Source: Pyropia yezoensis (lineage: Eukaryota; Rhodophyta; Bangiophyceae; Bangiales; Bangiaceae). From it: a stretch of 64,000 nucleotides of DNA. The notes below the pieces were generated by a model. It saw nothing but the letters and a program-made list of their open reading frames with translations, searched no databases and was not told where the DNA came from. Position 1 is the stretch's first letter. Every line of letters starts with the position of its first letter. This document shows positions 31,663 through 41,216 of the stretch, piece after piece. Made by a program: the position numbers and the translations under genes. The stretch covers positions 14,443,420-14,507,419 of the forward strand of contig CM020620.1 of NCBI GenBank assembly GCA_009829735.1. Reading direction: 5' to 3'.

Positions 31663-34377
31663 ATGCTGCTCGGCCGCCTCTCGCGAGCGGCGGCTGCGAG
31701 ACGGCGGCCGATACCACAGCGGGCCATCACCGCTACTGCCGCTGCCGCCGCCACCGCTGCCGCGTCCCTGACGGCAGCAGCGGCGGTGGCGGCGATAGCA
31801 CCGCCGCCGGTGGCAGCGGCGGCGTCGCCGGCGGCCGGCCACCCCCCCCTCCCCCGGCCGTCCACAGGCCACGATGATGGCGGCGACGGCTGGGGGGGCG
31901 CCCGCCGGCAGCTGCGGCGTCACCCCTCCCCACTTCATCCACCACAGTGGGTGGCGCCGTCCGTCGCGGAAGTCCCCCCCTCCCCTCCCCCCTCCCCACA
32001 ACCGCCGCCCGTCGACGCGACGGCGCTGCTCTACTACCCCGCACGCGCGGCGGTTGTTGTCGCCGCCGCCGCCGCCGCCGCCCGCGGCGCCGCTGCCCGC
32101 GGCGCCGCCGCCACGGCCACCGCCGGCGGCGCTGTGGCCGCCCGCCGGGGCGCGCGCCCCCCCCCCTCTGCCGCCGCCGCGGCGGTGGTGGGCGCCATCG
32201 CCGCGGCGGCCGCCCTGGCGGCCGCCCCCGACGTGCCGCTCCGCCGCACGCCGGCCGTCGACTCGGTCGCGGCGGCGGCGACCGCCGCCGCGACGGCGCG
32301 CGTCGCAGCCGTTGCACCGGGGGTGGCGGACGTGCCCGCCGCGCTCGCGGCGGCGCGGGCGGTGGTGGGTGTGATTGCCGATGGGGTGGCCGACGCCGAC
32401 GCCGGCGGCAGCGGCGGCGGCGGCGGCGGCGGCAAAGGGGGGGGGTGGGGGGTGCCCCGCCTGGCCAACCTGCCGGCCGCGGTGGGGCGGGTGGCCGCCG
32501 CCGACGCGGCGGCGGTGGCAGCGGCGGTCGACGCCGCGGCGGCGGCGACAGAGGCGGCAGCGGCGGTGGCGGGAATGGGAGAGGGGGAGGGGGATGCGGG
32601 GCGGTGGCGGCCGTCCGATGCCGCCACGCTGGCTGACGTGGCCTACTGGGGCCGTTATGCTGTCGCTGCGTACGGGTGGGTGCTGCTACGGGCGTTGGGG
32701 CTCCTCCCCGCCGCCGCGGCGGGGGGGCTGCTGCCGCTCGACCCGGTGGCGGTGATTGCGGCCAAGACGGGCATCCGCCAGGAGGACGTGCTGCTGTGTG
32801 AACTGGCGCCGGCACCGTCTATTGGGGAGCTGCAGGCCGCCGCAGAGGCCGCAGAGGCAGCCGCGGCGGCGGCAGTGGGGGAGGCCGCCGCGGCGGCGCC
32901 ATCGGCGACAGCCTCTCCTCCGTCTGGGGACGGCGCCCAACCACCGTCGGCGTCACCCTTTGGCCCGCCCGGCTCCCCCCAGGCCGCCGGTACGTCCGCG
33001 TCGACCACCGCCGCGGCGGCCGCCGCGGCGGCCACGCGGGGCCTCACCCCCCGTTTCTTTATCGCCGACGACCGGCAGCGGCGGGCGCTCGTTGTATCCA
33101 TCCGGGGCACCCTCTCCGCCGCCGACGCGGTGCTGGACCTGACCGCCGACGGGGTGCCGTTTGGGGGCGGCACCGCTCACGCGGGGATGGCCGCCGCCGC
33201 CGCCGCCGTTGCCGCCGCCGCGGCGCCGGTGCTCGCAGACGCGCTGGCCGCGCCCCACCGGTCGGGCTATGGGGTGGTGGTGGTCGGGCACTCGCTGGGC
33301 GCCGGCACCGCCACGCTGCTGACAAAGCTGCTCCTCGACGCGCAGGGGGAGGGGGGGGGGGAGCGCGACGCGGCCGCCGCCGCGGCGGGAGCTGCCCTCA
33401 CACCCGCTGCCGCGGCTGCCGCCACGGCCACGGCGGTGGCGGCGGCGGCGGCGGCGGCGCCCAACCCCGCCGCGGCGGTCGCGGCGGTCGCGCCCTTTGA
33501 CGTGCGCTGCGTCGCGCTGGCGCCGCCCCCCGTCTTTGCGCCCCTGTCTGCGGTGGACGCCCGCTGGGCCACCGCCGTCGAGGCTGTGGTCCACGCCGAC
33601 GACGTGGTGTGCCGGCTGTCCATCCGCACCGCGCGGGAGCTCCTCCTCTCCCTCGCCGCCGCCGCGGCCGACGTGGCGGCGGCGGCGGACGGCAGCGGCG
33701 GCGGAGAAGGGGAGGGGGGAGCAGGGCGGCGGCACCCCACCGACGGGGGGGGCGCGGGGACCACCACCGCCGCCGCCGCCGCCGCCGCCGCCACCGCCAC
33801 CGCCGCCGCCACTGCCGCCGATGTGGCGGGCGTTACGCCCGCGGCGGCGGCGGCGGCCGTGGTGCCAGATAGGGCGGCGGGGGGGAAGACCCCGCAACTG
33901 GGGGCCCCCGCCGGCGTCAGCGCCGGCGCTGCCGCCGGCGTGGCCGGCCGGCCCCCCCCCGACGCGCTCTACCTGGTCGGCCGCGTGCACTGGCTGCTAC
34001 CCCGCCCACCAGAGGGCGACGGCGGCCGCCACCAGGACGACAGTGACGGCGGCAGCGACGGCGGCGCCGGCGGCAGCGATAGCGGCGACGACGGCGACGC
34101 GGCACCGCCGGCGGTGCCCGCGTGGGCGGTGCCAGCGGCGGGGGCGGGCCGGCTGTCGGCGGCGCCTGCCGTCGCCACCTACACCGCGGTGCGGGTGGCG
34201 GCCGACGACCCGGCACTGTCGCGCATCCTCCTCACCTGGTCCCTCGGCACATCCCACCTGCCGAGCGCGTACGAGGCGGCACTGGCGGGTCTGCGGCTGC
34301 CCGACGCAGAGGGTCCCGCGGCGCCCGCGGCGACGACGTCCGCGCCGTCACGAGACGGGCGAGCTGCAGGCGGGTGA
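31663..34377 (+). CDS. Class-3 lipase (diacylglycerol-lipase type)
   Basis: Hydrolyses ester bonds of acylglycerols or galactolipids. The ATG at 31663 gives 904 aa; the Arg/Ala-rich start (MLLGRLSRAAAARRRPIPQ) could be an organelle leader. Residues 1-300 are Ala/Val-rich. From about 325 (YWGRYAVAAYGWVLLRALG) the lipase fold begins. FFIADDRQRRALVVSIRGTL carries the oxyanion strand. The nucleophile elbow is VVVVGHSLGAGTATLL with Ser544; candidate partners are Asp646/647 in VHADDVVCRLS and His865 in GTSHLPSAYEAAL. Between elbow and His there are long Ala/Gly insertions (580-610, 655-720, 745-835). The HADD and SHLP motifs match sn1-specific diacylglycerol lipases and plant plastid class-3 lipases. 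Single exon. Confidence 0.88.
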   Translation: MLLGRLSRAAAARRRPIPQRAITATAAAAATAAASLTAAAAVAAIAPPPVAAAASPAAGHPPLPRPSTGHDDGGDGWGGARRQLRRHPSPLHPPQWVAPSVAEVPPSPPPSPQPPPVDATALLYYPARAAVVVAAAAAAARGAAARGAAATATAGGAVAARRGARPPPSAAAAAVVGAIAAAAALAAAPDVPLRRTPAVDSVAAAATAAATARVAAVAPGVADVPAALAAARAVVGVIADGVADADAGGSGGGGGGGKGGGWGVPRLANLPAAVGRVAAADAAAVAAAVDAAAAATEAAAAVAGMGEGEGDAGRWRPSDAATLADVAYWGRYAVAAYGWVLLRALGLLPAAAAGGLLPLDPVAVIAAKTGIRQEDVLLCELAPAPSIGELQAAAEAAEAAAAAAVGEAAAAAPSATASPPSGDGAQPPSASPFGPPGSPQAAGTSASTTAAAAAAAATRGLTPRFFIADDRQRRALVVSIRGTLSAADAVLDLTADGVPFGGGTAHAGMAAAAAAVAAAAAPVLADALAAPHRSGYGVVVVGHSLGAGTATLLTKLLLDAQGEGGGERDAAAAAAGAALTPAAAAAATATAVAAAAAAAPNPAAAVAAVAPFDVRCVALAPPPVFAPLSAVDARWATAVEAVVHADDVVCRLSIRTARELLLSLAAAAADVAAAADGSGGGEGEGGAGRRHPTDGGGAGTTTAAAAAAAATATAAATAADVAGVTPAAAAAAVVPDRAAGGKTPQLGAPAGVSAGAAAGVAGRPPPDALYLVGRVHWLLPRPPEGDGGRHQDDSDGGSDGGAGGSDSGDDGDAAPPAVPAWAVPAAGAGRLSAAPAVATYTAVRVAADDPALSRILLTWSLGTSHLPSAYEAALAGLRLPDAEGPAAPAATTSAPSRDGRAAGG

Positions 34378-34986
34378 GGAGAGGGTGCCTTGGAGACAGC
34401 GGATGAGGGCACAGGGGGGGAGGTGGGGTCGTTGGGAAGGGAGGATGCGGTGCGGTGGTGAGGAAGGGTGGGGGGGGGCGTGGAGTGGTGGAACAAGGGG
34501 AAACAGGCTGCGTGGTCGCCTTCTGGCACGTTATTGGCAGGGCAGCGGGCTGGATTCGTCCTCGCGGGATGTTTGAGCGGGCCGGTCCGTCGTCGACCGG
34601 TAAATGTTCATAGCAAGACCGCCCCCCAATGAATACAAACGTCCTTTGTGGACGCGTCGACGGCCTACCTCTAGGCACTGGCCGCGGTTCGCTGCGTGCA
34701 CACAACTGACGCGTGCCCTTCCGGTGGGCGGCTGCAACAGCCGGGGGAACATGGTTGCGTACTCTTTCCTCTGTTCTTTTTCTAATTTTGTTCAGGGTTG
34801 AACACGAGCCAGGCCACGCGGCCCCCGCAGCGCCTCGGGCCGGTCGGCACAGGGTCGACCGGTCGGACACACATGGGCGGTCGTGTCTTCCTCCCCAGAG
34901 CAGCGGCCACCCCTGGCCACCTCCCCACACACATCTTTTGAGCTCCCCGAGAGCGAACGGCGCCACATACGCCGCCTCCCTCGGCC
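34378..34986. other. Convergent intergenic spacer
   Basis: Holds the 3' ends of the lipase (plus) and desaturase (minus). No gene seen. A stretch ctttgtggacgcg at 34641 weakly resembles the terminal-repeat motif discussed for the transposons. Confidence 0.5.
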
Positions 34987-36213
34987 TTACTCGGCCTTAC
35001 TCCGGCCAGGTGCCGGGATGGAGAACACGTCCGTCCCGTCAGGGATGACGTGCGACTGGCTCCACGCCGCAATAGCCTCCCACAGCGCGGACAGCACTGG
35101 CTTCTCCGACACGTTGTACAGGTCCCCCACGAGCGGCTTGATCGCCGCCGCCGCCTCGCGCAGGTGGTAGTGGGGGATGGCGCTAAACAGGTGGTGAGTA
35201 GTGTGCGACGACCCAATGTCGTGGTGCAGGTTCTCCAGCCACCCATACACCCGGTCCACCGACTGGAGGTTGCCCTTCACATAGTTCCAGTTGGCGCTGT
35301 TGTACCACATAGTGCCCGGCTCGGTGTGATGCAGGAAGGTCACCACCAACAGCCAAGTGCAGTAGATGAGGTAGGGCACCCCGTAGTAGACAGCCACGAT
35401 ACCCGCCCCATAACGGTAGGCAGCGACAGCCAGCGCAGACGCCATGGCCCACCAGCAAGCCACCGACAGGGTCACCTGCGACCGCTCCAAGTCATTCACA
35501 AACAGCTCAGACGATGGCGACAGGTGCGACGCGTTCTGCTTGCGGTTGCCGTACCCACGGAGCAGGTAGATGGGGTAGCCAAAGCAGGCCAGGAAGAACG
35601 TGTTGGAGTACACCCACTTGGCAATCCCCTTGACGCCCGCGTACTCAGACTCGGGGAGCGGGTAGAAGATTTCGTCCCGCTCATAGTTGCCCGTATTCTT
35701 GTGGTGGTCACGATGCGTGATCCGCCACGAGTGGTACGGCACCAGAATAAAGGAGTTGAGGGCGTGGCCAACAATCGAGTTGACCGTCTTGGACCGCGAG
35801 AAGCTTCCGTGCCCACAGTCGTGGGCGAGAACAAACAGCGCCCAAAAGAAGAGGCCCGCAAAAAACCAAAAGAAAGGCAGGTAGAGCACCGCCGCCTTGG
35901 TACCATGCGTAGCATAGGCGCCAGCGTACAACGCGGCGAGAGCCACGAGGTCACGTGCCACATACGACAAGCTGCGGAGGGTGCTGGGCTTGAAACAGTG
36001 GGCGGGGATGGCGCGCTTCAGCTCCGCCAGTGACGGCACCGCGTCATTGGCACGGTACCGCCGGGCCGCCACGTCAAGGTCGCCTGCGACCTTGAGGTGG
36101 GCGGGCAGGCCAGGGGCAGGCTTGGCATTGGTAATGGGGGACCCGGCCGCCGCTTCGGCCAGCAGCTCCTCCCGCGAGTATGAGTCGAGGGAGGCGATCG
36201 CGGGTGGTGCCAT
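34987..36213 (-). CDS. Membrane fatty-acid desaturase (delta-12/omega-6 or omega-3 type)
   Basis: Introduces a double bond into membrane-lipid acyl chains using O2 and a di-iron centre. The ATG at 36213 gives 408 aa, the normal family length, without an obvious plastid leader, so an ER enzyme of FAD2 type is favoured. The three histidine boxes are HDCGH (131-135), HRDHH (167-171) and HTTHH (337-341), each with its expected context (NTGNYERDEIFYPL after box two; LHHDIGSSH before and FSAIPHYHL after box three). The IPHYHL and DIGSxH wording is shared with omega-3 enzymes, so the regiospecificity cannot be fixed by reading. Spans lie at about 92-130 and 245-295. Single exon. Confidence 0.92.
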   Translation of the reverse strand: MAPPAIASLDSYSREELLAEAAAGSPITNAKPAPGLPAHLKVAGDLDVAARRYRANDAVPSLAELKRAIPAHCFKPSTLRSLSYVARDLVALAALYAGAYATHGTKAAVLYLPFFWFFAGLFFWALFVLAHDCGHGSFSRSKTVNSIVGHALNSFILVPYHSWRITHRDHHKNTGNYERDEIFYPLPESEYAGVKGIAKWVYSNTFFLACFGYPIYLLRGYGNRKQNASHLSPSSELFVNDLERSQVTLSVACWWAMASALAVAAYRYGAGIVAVYYGVPYLIYCTWLLVVTFLHHTEPGTMWYNSANWNYVKGNLQSVDRVYGWLENLHHDIGSSHTTHHLFSAIPHYHLREAAAAIKPLVGDLYNVSEKPVLSALWEAIAAWSQSHVIPDGTDVFSIPAPGRSKAE

Positions 36214-37752
36214 GGTGAAACGTCGCCTGGACACCCACCGGGCGAGGCGTCCGTGGGGAGCAAGGTCGGGGTTGTGGAAGTCCCGCGCACAGGCCTAAAG
36301 GCAACCACGGTGGTGGTATCGTACAGAGCGCGTCCGACGGTGACCGTCGACGGTCAACCGACACCGGCGCGCACTGACGTTTCGGGGGAGGGTGGATTGA
36401 ACGGGGCACAGATGGTGCGATGGTGGAGGGGTCGTGCCAGCCGTATCGCCCGGCGACCGCGTAATGAGGACACCCCGACAGCCCCGTGCGTGACGTAGGT
36501 AGCGGCGGGTGGGTGGGGGCGGATGCGGCCACCGCTCCCCCGCGGCAGTGGGGCTGTGGGGTCCGCGCGGCTACCCCCAAAGGCCAATCAGGCCACACAC
36601 CTGGCCGGGCCGGGCGCCGACGGCCGCGGGATCCGCCGGGATACGGATGCCCTCCCACCCACGACAGTGGCTGGTGTGGGCGCGCGCGCACGCGCGTCGA
36701 ACCTGGCGGGGGGTCGGTCACGGGCCATCGGACCGCCGCCGCCGCCGCCGCCGCAGCCGCCGCGGCCGACGCTGCCGCCGCCACTGGCGAGGAGCACCCC
36801 CCCCCCACACCGAGCTGCCAGCAGCCCAGTGGAGGGCGGGGCTTGGCCGACGGCGGCGCGAACAGTCGAGGCGAGGTCACTGGTGGGGAGCGGGAGGAGC
36901 ATCACCCCACCTTGCTGCTCCCCGAACAAGAAAACAAAACCCAATGGCGCACGGGTGGTGGACGTCTGCCGGCGACAGTGGGCCCGCACCAATAGGGGCG
37001 GGTGTGGCGGCACGGATGGCCAGGACGACACGGCCAGTGGCGGTTGTGCGGCTGCGCGCCGACCGGCAGAAAGCGGGCGGCGAGTGATCCGTCGCGCACA
37101 CGCCAGCCACGTGGTCAGCGGGGCTTGGCGCGCCGCGGCGGGGCCCCCTCGAAACGATGCGGTGGGGGGGGGTGGGCCGGCCGCCCAGACCCAACCCGAC
37201 CACGACCCTGGACCATTCCCAAACCGCGTCCTTGTGCACGACACTGCGGGCCCCATCATGGACCCATCATGGGCATGATTGTGGGCCCAGCGATCCGACC
37301 ACGCACGCTCGCCGGCCACGCGCCGCCTTGGCCTGTCCCGAGGCGAATGTGTTGGAGCAGCGAGCGAGCACTGGCAACGATGAACCTCTTACGCTAAATA
37401 CAAGCTGAAAATATTAAAGTGGCCCCCAAGAGAAGAGGTTGCGTACATACACACATGTTATGTAGGTACACCATTGCGTAGACTCCCGTTGAATTACATA
37501 AGCTTGACTATACTTCGTATCTGGAGATCAACACTCAGGCTTCTCTCTCTGGTCTTGTCCTCTGCGTCTGCTTGCTCTGTCGTATCCAGCTGACTTCTCG
37601 TTTGCCGCCTCCGAGGCTGGCAGCGCCTCGTGCTGCGCGGTGCATACATGCATGTATGCACGTACGTACAGCATCCCTGCTATTCCTCTTGACGGCCAGA
37701 CGCGACGACTCCCTTTCATTGACTTTCTTTGCTTCCCTACGGTCTTCGTACT
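36214..37752. other. 1.5 kb intergenic
   Basis: Between divergent desaturase and DUF1995 genes. 36500-37300 is GC-rich with overlapping meaningless frames; a small palindrome (gggccccatcatgg ... gattgtgggccc) lies at 37249-37290. 37380-37560 is AT-rich and is the likely promoter area for the DUF1995 gene. Confidence 0.5.
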
Positions 37753-38664
37753 ATGGCGGTGCCGGCAGGGTTCCTGCCGCCCCCTCTGCGATTGCGGCCC
37801 CCGCCCCCGCTGCGATTGCGGCCCCCTCCCCGTCGACGCTCCCAGCATGGGCGCCGTCCATCCCCCCCCGGCCCCTGCCGCCCCCTTCCCTCGTCGCGTT
37901 GCCTTTCCATGACCATCCCCACGCCCGCTCCGGCGGTCGACGAACCTGCCCCCACCCCGTCGCCCATCCCTGCTTCACGATCGGTCATGCCCGCCCTGGC
38001 CGCGGCCAGCATCCGCACCGCCCGCGGGGCGGGCGTGAAGCGGATGGAGGTGACTTTCCCGCCCGTCGACGCCTCCTCCTCTGCCTCCCTCTCGGCCGTC
38101 TATGACGCGACAGTGACGTTCAGTCGCGCCCTTCTCCGGCGGCTCGACGACCCGCCGCTGACGGTGGTGGCGCCCGACGCGACGGCGGCTGCAGAGTTTG
38201 CGCCCCCTGCTCCCCACACTGCCATCGGCTCCCCGCGGCGTGGGGCCGTTCGTGCCGCTCCCGGGGGAGTCCTGCTTGTGGCACCTGGCTTCAACGTGGA
38301 TGAGTACATTGTTGCCGAGGGGCTGACGCGCCCTGACGGGGAGGCCATTGTGGTGAACGGGGCTGTGGACAAGGTGCGGCCGGGGGGCGGCTGGTGGGGT
38401 TATTACCCCGTCCTTTTCTACCCTGAAGTAGCCAAGGTTGGCGAACGGTATTGGCGGACGTTTGTGGAGGTCTTCTTCGTCAAGGCCATGGCAGGGGAAG
38501 GGGGGATGCTGGTGCGGGTGTGGCCCGGGGACTGGACTATCTGGTTTACTGCGGGGGGAGAGGGCAAGGGGGAGGTGGTGTGGTGCGGGAAGGAGAGGCC
38601 GCCTTACATGGAGGTCGCCAGGCGGCTGCGAGAGCGACTCGTGCGTGAGCAGCTGAAGGGGTAG
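37753..38664 (+). CDS. DUF1995 protein, plastid type
   Basis: 303 aa from the ATG at 37753. The first 75 residues (MAVPAGFLPPPLRLRPPPPL, then Arg/Pro/Ser-rich) look like a plastid leader. The domain begins at about 85: AASIRTARGAGVKRMEVTFP with the typical Ala-rich helix and VEFPP-like strand. Then GGVLLVAPGFNVDEYIVAEG, GEAIVVNGAVDKVRPGGGWW and FVEVFFVKAMAGEGGMLVRVWPG follow. DUF1995 proteins are found in cyanobacteria, algae and plants and are mostly uncharacterised; some affect photosystem II accumulation. Single exon. Confidence 0.75.
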   Translation: MAVPAGFLPPPLRLRPPPPLRLRPPPRRRSQHGRRPSPPGPCRPLPSSRCLSMTIPTPAPAVDEPAPTPSPIPASRSVMPALAAASIRTARGAGVKRMEVTFPPVDASSSASLSAVYDATVTFSRALLRRLDDPPLTVVAPDATAAAEFAPPAPHTAIGSPRRGAVRAAPGGVLLVAPGFNVDEYIVAEGLTRPDGEAIVVNGAVDKVRPGGGWWGYYPVLFYPEVAKVGERYWRTFVEVFFVKAMAGEGGMLVRVWPGDWTIWFTAGGEGKGEVVWCGKERPPYMEVARRLRERLVREQLKG

Positions 38665-39005
38665 GTCTGAGAGGGGGTTCTTTCCCGAGATGGGGGACCC
38701 TACGTGAATCACTGCTCCGGGATTGAAAGTATTTGTGCTGGGTATGTATCGACAGGCTTCGGTGGGGGATCAGCTGATCCCTGCAGGGATCCCCACGCAC
38801 GCTCCATTCCGAGGTGCACCATCGTTGACATCGCCGTAGATAGACACGGGCCGCCCCCCGCGCTGCTGTCACCCGCCTCGGTGTGCCGCCAAAGCCCGGC
38901 TCTCCCCATCAGCCCCTCCGCCCCTCTCATCTTCTCTTCGCCTTTGGGCCGCCGCTGCCGCCGTCGGCCCCGCCGTGTTCCAGTTCTGCCCTACCTGTCG
39001 GCACC
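38665..39005. other. Intergenic
   Basis: Between DUF1995 and HAD genes, same orientation. Contains the 16-bp perfect palindrome gggatcagctgatccc at 38766-38781, followed by a second ggatcc palindrome. Confidence 0.6.
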
Positions 39006-40900
39006 ATGAGCGCCCCCCCCGCCGACGCGTCGTCGACCATCTATGCCCTAGACTTTGACGGCGTCGTTGTCGACTCGGTGGACGAGTCTTCCGCGTCGGC
39101 CTTCAAAGCCGCCCGTGCCTTTTGGGGCGACGCGGTCATCCTCCCTGGCGTGGCAGGCCCGCCAGAGTGGCTCACCGCCGCCATGCGGTCTGTGCGGCCA
39201 GTTGTTGAAACGGGCTATGAGAACGTCTTGCTGGTCCGCTACCTCGCAGAGGCGCACAGTGGAGGCGGCGGCGGCGGTGGCGGCGGCGGCGGTGGCGGCG
39301 AGGGAGAGGGAGGGGCGGGGGGCGGGGACGCCGGCCTCGCCGACGCGGTCGACGGCGTCCTCCGTGGCTGGCGTGACCCCATCCGCGGCGACCTGATGGA
39401 CCGATGGGGGGTGGCTGAGGCGGAACTCATTGAAGCGTTTGGGAATGTCCGCGACGCGTGGATGGCTGAGGACATGGACGGGTGGATTGGGGCGAATCGA
39501 TTGTACGTTTTTGTGGGGGGGTGGGTGGGGTGACGGGGGGGACCGGTTGTGCTCTGCCGGTGGCGGGCGCTGACTGGCACTGGAGGGAGTTGGCAGTGCT
39601 GGCGAGAGGCAGAGTCGCGTATGCCCCTCCCGCCGAGGCTGGTACCGACGGGGTCAGCGGCCGGGGCGGCGGCGGTCCGTGCGTTTTTTGGGTAGAAAGT
39701 GAGCCGCTGTCTGACGCATCGTTGACTCGCCCGACGGCCTTCTCGTGTGCTGCTGTGTCCGTGTGGGTGTTTCCCTTGTCGGCGCTGGCCACGCACCACT
39801 GGCGACTGGCTGTCCGCATTGTTTGTGACCTGCGCCGCCCTCCCCGACTCGCCCCTGCTACCGCGCCCTCCCCGACTCGCCCCTGCCACCGCGCCCTCTG
39901 ACCTGCCCCACCCTGGCGTTGCTTGCAACCCCCCGGCGGTCCCCCTCTTTTGTTGACCACGCCTCTGTCCTCCCCGATGTTGGCCACGTTCCCGACTCTT
40001 GTCCTCTCGTTGCGGCGGCCTGGACCCAATACCGCTCCCTGCCTCCCGCCCTCGCCCCCTATCTCTTCTCACCTCGCCTTTTTTCGCTCCCCACCGCCCA
40101 AAGTTTTCCCGGCACGGCCGACGCCATCAACTTCTCCTCCCGCCCCGTGTACATCATCACCACCAAGCAGACCCGCTTTGCGCTGGCGCTCCTCGCCGCC
40201 GCCGGGGTGTCGGCGGCCAAGGTGCCGCCAGAGCGGGTGTTTGGCCACGGGAGTGGAAGCAAGATTGCCACCCTCAATAAGATCCTTGCCATGCCGGAGA
40301 ACGCTGGCTGCCACATCCAGTGCGTTTGGCGGTGCTGTTAGTGACAGCAGGCGCGGAGGGGGGGGGGCTTGTGTGAACATGGAGTGGGGGAGCATGGGAG
40401 TGGGGGGGCGCGAAGGCGAGTGGACTGCGGACGCGCACGCCTTGCACGAGCAACTCTGCTCATTTTGAGAGGGTGCACCCAGCAGCTGGGTCCCTGCCAC
40501 GCACGTTGTCAGCTCCGTCCAGCGAACCTGTTATGGGGCCTCATGTACTTGCGCATAGTGGATGCCCCTTGGTACCGCCCGCCGTGCCGCTTGCTGACCA
40601 CCTGGTGTGGGCCCTGGCGTGCGCTTGGTTGGGTGCTTGAGAATGGTGGTGCCCTCTACCTCTGCTCTTTCGCGTTCTGTTTGGTGACTGCCCCGTCCGC
40701 CGGTGCCCTTTGTCTGGGCCAGGTTTGTCGAGGACCGCTACGAGACGCTCGAGGGGGTCTCGCTGTCCATGCTCGGCGCGCCTGTGTCGCTCTACCTGGC
40801 CGACTGGGGGTACAACACGGAGCGGACGCGGAAACGGGCAGAGCGGAACCCACTGGTGCAGGTGCTGTCACTGTCTGACTTTTGCACGAAGATGCAATGA
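39006..40900 (+). CDS. HAD-superfamily hydrolase (3 exons)
   Basis: Exons 39006-39502, 40104-40319 and 40723-40900 join in frame through introns starting GTACGT and GTGCGT and ending caaag and gccag, giving 296 aa. Motif I is YALDFDGVVVDSVDE (nucleophile Asp16, general acid Asp18). The cap holds ENVLLVRYLAE, a Gly run at 80-95, and LIEAFGNVRDAWMAEDMDGW. The junction reads NRFFPGTADAI. Motif II is VYIITTKQTRFAL (Thr), motif III the Lys of GHGSGSKIATL, and motif IV lies around LYLADWGYNT. Phosphoglycolate-phosphatase-like plant HAD proteins share this order; the substrate is unknown. Confidence 0.85.
39836..39900. repeat. Tandem duplication in intron 1 of the HAD gene
   Basis: The unit cgccctccccgactcgcccc with about ten more bases occurs twice in tandem inside intron 1 (39503-40103). 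Confidence 0.7.
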
Positions 40901-41216
40901 GATGCGGGTGCTCCTGGGGAGCCAAGTGCCTAATAGGCGCGCGGACGTCGCGCGGTTTGGGCGCGCGGTGGTCGCGCGGTGTGGGTATATGCAGGCCAAA
41001 GCACCTCCCCAGTCGGAGAAATGCCTCGTCGCAAGGCTAGGCTAGTGGATACATTGTTTACATACTTTCTCTCTTTACAATGGAAGCTTGACAGACAAAC
41101 CCGACACCCACTGATCACTCAACGGGCAGCGGTCACCCGCGCGCAGCCGGTGCGGGCCCTCCCCCACTCCCCTCCCACCTCGCCCAAGCACACTCCCATC
41201 CGCACCTACGAAACCC
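40901..41216. other. Convergent intergenic spacer
   Basis: Between the HAD stop (plus) and the glutamate-kinase stop (minus). AT-richer at 41040-41110. No gene. Confidence 0.5.
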
